A stretch of DNA of 64,000 nt, from contig OY843752.1 of NCBI GenBank assembly GCA_963693105.1, forward strand, positions 1,488,001-1,552,000, in the 5' to 3' direction. Source of the stretch: Oxydemutator sp963693105. Lineage in GTDB: Bacteria; Pseudomonadota; Gammaproteobacteria; Poriferisulfidales; Oxydemutatoraceae. The notes beneath the pieces were generated by a model. That model made no database searches and was not told where the DNA came from. It saw only the letters and a list, made by a program, of their open reading frames with translations. Position numbers and translations under genes: made by a program. Of the stretch, positions 61,101 through 64,000 are shown one piece after another (positions within the stretch are counted from its first letter, which is position 1; every line of letters begins with the position of its first letter).

Positions 61101-64000
61101 CCGGCCGTGCCGGGCGGTTCAAACTGCAACTGCATCTCAACCGCGCCGGCCGTCTCGCCGACAGTCCGGCTCGTCTGCGCGAACACCACTCGCCGGGGGT
61201 CGCTCAGCGCGATGGTCGCGATCTGCGATGAAACCAGTGTCCGGAGCGAGTGCGCGCCGGGGGTCGCCTCGCCCAGATGCAGCACAAAAGCCTCGGCGCG
61301 CTCCGTAACGTCATCGTCCACGATGGAAAGGTTCAGCATGGCGGTCGTCGCGGCGGCCTCGACGGTGAAAAAGCCGCTGTCCGGCTCGTAGTCGCCTGCA
61401 TCGGCGTCCGCGGTCGTGGCCGTCGTGTCCATGGCGATGCGCCACGGAATGGCGACGACGCGCGCGCGCGTACTGCCGCCCAACGTGACGGCGAAAGCGA
61501 TGTCGCCGCCCTCGGCGGCTTGACCGCCGCCGCTCAATGTGGCGGTGATTTCGTCGTTGTCGCGGATGGCCGCCGTCAGCGTCCGAACGCCGACCCCGGT
61601 TTCGTCAAACTCCGGCGCAAACCTTTCCTCGCCCTCCGCCATCACATCGTCGGCGGCATGGATGGTGAAACTGCGGGTCGCACCCGTGGCGTCGCCGGCG
61701 GCGAAAATCAGGGCGCCCGTGAGTTCGCCGCTGAAATCATCCTGCTGCGCGGGTTCTGCGCCGCGCCCCGCGATGCTCCAGTCGAGCGTCACGCTGCCGG
61801 TGAGGGTCGTGCCGGATTCGAAGGTGACGGTGTACGTCCCGGAGCTGCCCTCGGTAATGTACTCCGGCCCGGTGACTGCAAAGACGCGAGTCCTGCTGAC
61901 GGATTCGGCGATGGCAACCGTCGCGCGCGTCGAGGCGGACACCGCGCCGGCGCTGCCGTCGGCGCGTTCCAGTTGAAACACAAAGGTTTCCTCCGGTTCC
62001 ATGACATGGTCCTCCCATAGCGGAACGGAAACGCTCATCCGGCTGTCGCCGGGCGCGAATCTCAGGACGCCTGCGGGAAACTGGTCGGCGGCGCCGGCAC
62101 TGCCGAAATCGGCGGCGGCGGCATTGTCGCCCGCAGTGGTGACGGTGGTCGCCCAGGCCATGGTCAGATTCCCGTCGCGTGCGCCGCCGGACACTTCCAC
62201 AGTGAAGACCGCGGCCTCGCCCTCAGCGACGGCCTGCGCCGGCGCGTCCAGCGCGACCGTTATGGGGTCGTCGTCGGTGATGGCAACCGTTACGCTGGAC
62301 GCTGCCGCAAGGCTGGGTACGGAGCCGCCCTCGTCGGCGGTTATCCTCCCCAGTTCGAGCACAAAGGTTTCCGTGCTTTCGTTGAGCGCGTCGTCGTGGA
62401 CCGGAATAGACAGGTTGACGGTGGAATCGGCGCCCGCGTTCAGACTCAGGACGCCTGTGGGGAGGGCGCTGCTGCGTCCGCTGCCGAAGTCCTGCGGCTG
62501 TACGACGACGCCGGTGCCGGTGCTGACCCGGTAACGCACTCGTATGCTTTTGTTGATTGAACCAGACAGGCGCACGGTAAAATCTGCAACGCCGCCTTCG
62601 GCGATGGCGGCTTCGGGGCCAGTCAGACTGATGAGGCCGACTGCATCGGCGGCGATGGCCGCGCCGATGGACGGCGCGAGGGCCAGCGTCGCCGGGCCTG
62701 CGCTGTCCGCGCCGACCAGAGTCAGCGTGAAGGTTTCTTCAGGCTCGGTGACGACATCGGCGGCCAGCGGTATCGAGAGGGTCGCGCTGGAGTCCATGCC
62801 CGCGGCAATCTCAATACTGCCGGACGGAAAATCCGCCGCCTGGCCGTTGCCGAAATCCGCCGCCGCCGCCGGGTTGTCGCCGCTGCCGGCGATGGCATAC
62901 CGAACCGTGGTGGCGCTGCTCAAGCCGGCGACGCGCACGGTGAAATACGCCGCGCCGCCCTCGGCCACCGGCGCTCCGGGGCCTGCGGCCAGGACAACGC
63001 GGCCGGCGGGCGGGTCGGAAACCGTTGTGTCAATGCGAATGGAGTCCGTATCGGGAGCGGGAAAGACGCCGTTGTTTCCGCTGAAGCTTCCGGACAGAGC
63101 GATACGGAATAATTCCTCCGGCGTTTCCTGAGCGGCATCGGCGGTGAACCGGACCCGCACGGCGATGCGGTCGTTGCCGGCGGGAATCTCCAGCATACTG
63201 GCAGCCCCATGTCCGGCGAAGCCCGCAGGCTCCAGCACCTGATAGTCGTTGCCGGACACGCCGCCCGATGCAATGTTCTCAATCTGATAGGCGACGCTCA
63301 GGTCGTCTGTCAGCGGCGCGCCGCCATGCAGCCGCACGGTGTATTCAAGTGTGTCGCCCTCCACCGCCGCGGTCGGGCCGGATAAAGAATAGGTGAAGTC
63401 GTCGCTGCTGTCGGCGATGACTCCCTGCGCCGTGTTCAGCGGCGGCGGGCCTGCGACGGTCATGCCGCCTTCGGCGCTGATCAGTGTTACGTCGAAAACC
63501 TCCCGGCCTTCGTTGACCACATCGTCAAAAACGGGAATGCGGATGGCGGCGGTGGAGTTCATGCCGGCCACGATGGTCACGCTGCGCTCCGACGGAAACG
63601 CCGAGAGCGCCGCCGTATTGCCGGCATTGCCAAGGTCTTGCGGCGTGGCGGGTGTCGCGCCGGAGGCACTGGCCGACGAGACCGACCAGGTGACGATGGT
63701 GTCCATCGTCGTCTGGCCGCGCGCAGTGACGACGAAGACGGCTTCCCCGCCCTCGGCCGTCGCCGTGGACGGTGCGGCAATCGTCACGCCGTCGGCGGCA
63801 ATCACGGCGACGAGCCGCGAGTCGGCCAGTGTCAGCGTTGCCATGCCGCCGCCTTCGGCGCCGGTCAGCGCGATGCTGAAGGTTTCCTCGCGTTCGGGGA
63901 GGCTGTCGTCGTCGGAGATGGGCAAAGATATCGTCGCCGACGGATCCGTGCCTGCGGGGATTGTCACCATGCCGGACGGAAAGTCCGTGGCCCGGCCGTC
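52139..64000 (-). CDS. Giant Calx-beta/Ig-like repeat surface protein with C-terminal sorting tail (5' partial)
   Basis: One frame of more than 3,950 codons, open to the right edge; the ATG at 63968-63970 is internal because the repeat motif continues upstream (RATDFPSG). Counting from that ATG, residues 1 to about 1400 hold about ten Calx-beta-type repeats (AEGG..A.FTV, EPEETF.L.L). Residues of roughly 1450-3250 hold Ig-like/SwmB-like units (FTEPV...F.L, LTFDE). Then come acidic DSDGDGIPDAAE near 3270 and DEDDDGIADAND near 3675, likely calcium sites. The end has a run of Gly and Ser, a hydrophobic helix (IAGLLMLMLAAMLAPL) and RRR, a GlyGly-CTERM-like tail, with 15 extra residues. It is probably exported, surface-attached and calcium-stiffened. 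The ligand is unknown. Confidence 0.82.
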   Translation of the reverse strand, partial: DGRATDFPSGMVTIPAGTDPSATISLPISDDDSLPEREETFSIALTGAEGGGMATLTLADSRLVAVIAADGVTIAAPSTATAEGGEAVFVVTARGQTTMDTIVTWSVSSASASGATPATPQDLGNAGNTAALSAFPSERSVTIVAGMNSTAAIRIPVFDDVVNEGREVFDVTLISAEGGMTVAGPPPLNTAQGVIADSSDDFTYSLSGPTAAVEGDTLEYTVRLHGGAPLTDDLSVAYQIENIASGGVSGNDYQVLEPAGFAGHGAASMLEIPAGNDRIAVRVRFTADAAQETPEELFRIALSGSFSGNNGVFPAPDTDSIRIDTTVSDPPAGRVVLAAGPGAPVAEGGAAYFTVRVAGLSSATTVRYAIAGSGDNPAAAADFGNGQAADFPSGSIEIAAGMDSSATLSIPLAADVVTEPEETFTLTLVGADSAGPATLALAPSIGAAIAADAVGLISLTGPEAAIAEGGVADFTVRLSGSINKSIRVRYRVSTGTGVVVQPQDFGSGRSSALPTGVLSLNAGADSTVNLSIPVHDDALNESTETFVLELGRITADEGGSVPSLAAASSVTVAITDDDPITVALDAPAQAVAEGEAAVFTVEVSGGARDGNLTMAWATTVTTAGDNAAAADFGSAGAADQFPAGVLRFAPGDSRMSVSVPLWEDHVMEPEETFVFQLERADGSAGAVSASTRATVAIAESVSRTRVFAVTGPEYITEGSSGTYTVTFESGTTLTGSVTLDWSIAGRGAEPAQQDDFSGELTGALIFAAGDATGATRSFTIHAADDVMAEGEERFAPEFDETGVGVRTLTAAIRDNDEITATLSGGGQAAEGGDIAFAVTLGGSTRARVVAIPWRIAMDTTATTADADAGDYEPDSGFFTVEAAATTAMLNLSIVDDDVTERAEAFVLHLGEATPGAHSLRTLVSSQIATIALSDPRRVVFAQTSRTVGETAGAVEMQLQFEPPGTAGEDVTVRLTPARGEGGIIDADYLLFDAAGDATLAAGTQHTRVTLPAGERGAPAKIEIQDLPLFESNRTLRLEISDALIGGTTGLVTVGEVSGTSITIRDEDLINVGILRPSGALAYQLTEESQSPAIFVQIAGYGTRKAGEPPLKIITRTTLTTTSPYVVRNFQNTADGLATATVGLASLSGSLTFEAFTNIQFSDDEVGLEDIERGRYSILTHDEAEEIGREQDPRISLNFSPDAEYPREIAVLVNDNEFIRDDPGKWVNLSTLEVDEARGVLMDDDSPGLADVRVLGVGDRAAFSARDLRFQWTARVAPGGVAQATPGEDYLLESASLDRGTTIVPPLTFVDDDIAEDDEYFQLGYSSTGPEVLGRLRIDSGWNITGGFRTIRIKDNDDIRINFDQERYTVSESDGASTVCVEVPAYTRNQTVTATVVVEDITAVRNTDYTITGDGALADFTSSGSIQRRCLNLAIVNDAVSEADEVFRLSLRFDDSTASRIASVRPTVTVAIEDDDTSASFGNVRSLYADRPDNLVCDDCGDDDRIVYRLANPAVDGATFGFDVQVRLTPPDGVSPGAFVSQSTFGIVHDNDVLSNCRARHAGLTRDRGPGAFYLLETNTATTGTSVWTFSAAGAGAYDPGDVAANRARFGELTPDYRDLFHIDCDIADAAAHTDVSIAAAGWNGLRTMVSSGQDRGHLAYAANRFEGAAMEGGPWAVEVNLYGDGLRADLVMNQPMQPVSAATFALTGDGVGAATVTGAALAAESARVVELTLSQITTGTVVVATGQTLTAADGSAAPDAHSVAQLPAHDAAAPAMTGAVLEDNNTVRLTFDAALRADTVSTGDFVLSVLEPDGVTGVEVVSLEHSDTTVTLVVRTLGGLVQEGAARSRNGDERLRVRLGRNFVGDLVDNVDDANDHVVATHQLPSHALEFADDLRPTLVTSFTAVARTTDSGMYSMTFQAGFSETVNLGSGSFRVLEVDVTGDNTGGTEVAGINVAADRTEQSAAVTTYTITLGPLTSAQHPASGNGYAVELVASMISDEGGNRLLPAVDVRALSGGHNGKGVFHASEDLDAPMLTNAELNAANTMLTLTFDETVDYIGNGGSPGIEIEVTENPWITTVSVTSITASDSLLLVGIETQGPPPLDGLSAMGGEQATVTLEAGSLRDVIGNLVAEASENFTFNDNAAPAIADIALETSAIAGGTSRRVIWTVTFTEPVSGVAADSFDVYTLASSTASISDGLHQGGADTFAGAGFEFMAGATTASYTLVLREPFGPPVYYVLATTSTNVIRETAPTARALGDSVQTGPDGARGLLALFDQTPPEVVGRPSVSSDNTTIFYRFNENLRLVEGVTTANLITAFNAGISTAMAAAVAGDPAGYDRTGVLNDAISGISVTGATLDGMELRLAFAVSGPAPLSGAVPVTATDFLRIAFPADVIEDIVEGVDGGNAVAVRDDRFTLFDTAPPQVASVTRRGDPMENPDTTSAASWTVTFTEPVDNVDSGDFVLCEGATATACTTETTFTGTVINTDADVSREYAVSTSSLVQQIGASVFYSLRLDGDTQIAEKYALGREIEGLPFTAGEAHEVRDTVAPVLESASLDFPAGRLATATFVFNEAVALLPAADFNTSVRIAVSTGSEWITGAVLAGALVADGANLHIPLQTTGAAPLNGSSADGGEVIEVELQAGAVVDVPGYTPANAATFQRQLSVPENAPPQLRLRMPGSSLIPDFRANRVFPDTGGKRIITWRIRFTEAVDGVTSRSFTLFSTPGVTEETSLEDLAASLTSDAGVMGLRTSATTFSSFTVSPVLEGGDPPVVTRVSGSDTYSDTWELMATGLDAANIGTMTLAHYVVRFEETQAVTEIGDDEGRSYTGFTPARPVWSEVQSAGDIGPPQVVAEAEVERVPDNRSRLLLHVTVEDLLTTTSVAAFADGTLGVSARDGAPANAAALPHATVAQMELMPYSDTTAVRVRMDTDNQTTTLTFRARLSGSLDDGESAVGGERFAFTIPGGRLTDVFGNTQDAAMMFMAEAPESGAPEVTTFGVLSSAESAPNSGVFNLRYLVEFTEPVAFASTALALYSSPDRRQPPLTAPATTIDAALAGVRLFGTTPLVESTMTQARYIVTWEEVRRPPANVRGYVAFIAATDVAESSAPMTKTVEDCPYYETAPEMPGCLSASADVSDVSPPRFRGAGYAGSRLWLQFDEPARVLAAGAEVADGAVLEGFEVLPGDSMMRGTSSSVVVNRAVYRVATQSGAASIAAIVLELDGVIQSSTEATVWVRYTPPADTAVAGIYDNADLRGLNDAPNRITRVQAFTVSEGRTADSDGDGIPDAAEIAYGGSPLVALSDAERAALPQVLLSRGAGADIAIIAYSGIRAHGADLHLGVSTTGSVAARRAAYYLTDTFGYTPSSGQTFEYGCSGQFPANYAAPVADGGCAVVDFADIVPGMDHRIGWLATAGSGYWLPQGTTSTLLEQNIRRVPELNMNTERLFFLAADAQSATATVTASHDGPEAASDLTLALTTNPGGAVAAATGRKEFSVVIAKSDVTSDVRTWGIAGLSGGGASLWRAGTDTDTLTAASYSLGLAMQTEVVRLADDSLPPTAGLPVLYRSPCCNAANIRSVLAEGDFVVALPVENLHASLAPAVTATGAGVLSALSASALRSGADDEIRVALSVAAVTTPTSVTLRVSAPGRGATATVTLAWPVVASGNVLADEAARDEDDDGIADANDRYLGDGRLPVSVSSPTAVLAGADSWHHIRPVQAGQNVRTGALALRRAAMAATTLLPGDEPPYSDYASSFFDIEDFEVVYDFSVYGVDYSAMLAPNMTATTIAGGRAGVIIPLPQSLYDAVGLELFKYREGAAAVRFETTPGGDDYGYAPLADGACPDDTGVAGSRYRGADGDLRRPKSEGDACLVVYVLDGGDYDEDDANPNGVVHDPLGLRFGTSGGGRTSGGGGGGGSFGIAGLLMLMLAAMLAPLRRRSGFRLSRKYRAKAAP

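Noticed and set aside
52139..64000. Repeated units in the giant gene as a CRISPR array or tandem DNA repeat
   Set aside because: The repetition is at protein level with variable spacing and diverged DNA; no short identical direct repeats with uniform spacers were seen.
1..64000. Prophage, transposase, integrase or CRISPR-Cas genes
   Set aside because: None could be recognised on either strand; the accessory inserts lack any visible mobility gene.

Overview
The window looks like a GC-rich chromosome segment of a gammaproteobacterium. The markers are smc-zipA-ligA in that order, sspA/sspB behind petABC, mlaC-murA next to the his genes, pstCAB-phoRB, and a GlyGly-CTERM-type surface protein. I cannot name a genus. 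Genes are packed tightly, with many ATGA, GTGA or TGATG stop/start overlaps. No gene-free stretch exceeds about 300 bases.

Layout. 1-4.7 kb is a pseudaminic acid (surface nonulosonate) cluster: methylase, SpsF-like cytidylyltransferase, pseG, pseH and pseI. It is interrupted between pseH and pseI by a 5'-truncated ParA remnant and a small unknown gene. 4.7-10.1 kb is phosphate uptake and its regulator: a Pho box, pstC-pstA-pstB, and convergent phoB-phoR. 10.1-14.4 kb is ergothioneine synthesis (egtD diverging from egtC-egtB). A foreign glycosyltransferase-like gene sits between them, flanked by a partial copy of the egtC promoter and 5' end. 14.4-19.1 kb holds ilvD, a DUF4396 membrane protein and a C1 operon (5-formyl-THF cyclo-ligase, ftr, folD). 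19.2-22.1 kb is an AT-rich accessory island: a GIY-YIG-like protein, a solitary HicB-like protein, a DUF262/DUF1524 GmrSD-like protein, and a remnant of a second ligA 3' end. 22.1-28.8 kb is housekeeping (ligA, zipA, smc, queF). 28.8-36.4 kb has an exported alpha/beta hydrolase, tRNA-Arg(CCT), a potADBC-type polyamine importer, yjbQ and ispG. 36.4-40.2 kb has rsmE, a small two-frame locus that looks like an NHLP-type RiPP precursor split by a frameshift, then ahcY and metK (methyl cycle). 40.3-44.7 kb has a redoxin, sspB, sspA and the cytochrome bc1 genes. 44.9-52.1 kb is a long minus-strand run: mlaC, murA, hisG, DAHP synthase, hisD, hisC, a Nif3-like protein and one unknown. 52.1-64 kb is one uninterrupted reading frame of more than 3,950 codons that runs off the right edge: a giant Calx-beta/Ig-like repeat protein with a C-terminal sorting tail, overlapping the mlaC start by 4 nt.

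The main themes are cell-surface construction (pseudaminic acid, captured glycosyltransferase, giant repeat protein), core metabolism in compact operons, and accessory inserts. At two sites the inserted DNA is bounded by a partial, sequence-diverged copy of the end of the neighbouring gene (egtC 5' end, ligA 3' end). The most novel-looking items are the split NHLP-like precursor, these flanking gene-end duplications, and the giant surface gene wedged into the mla-mur-his order.
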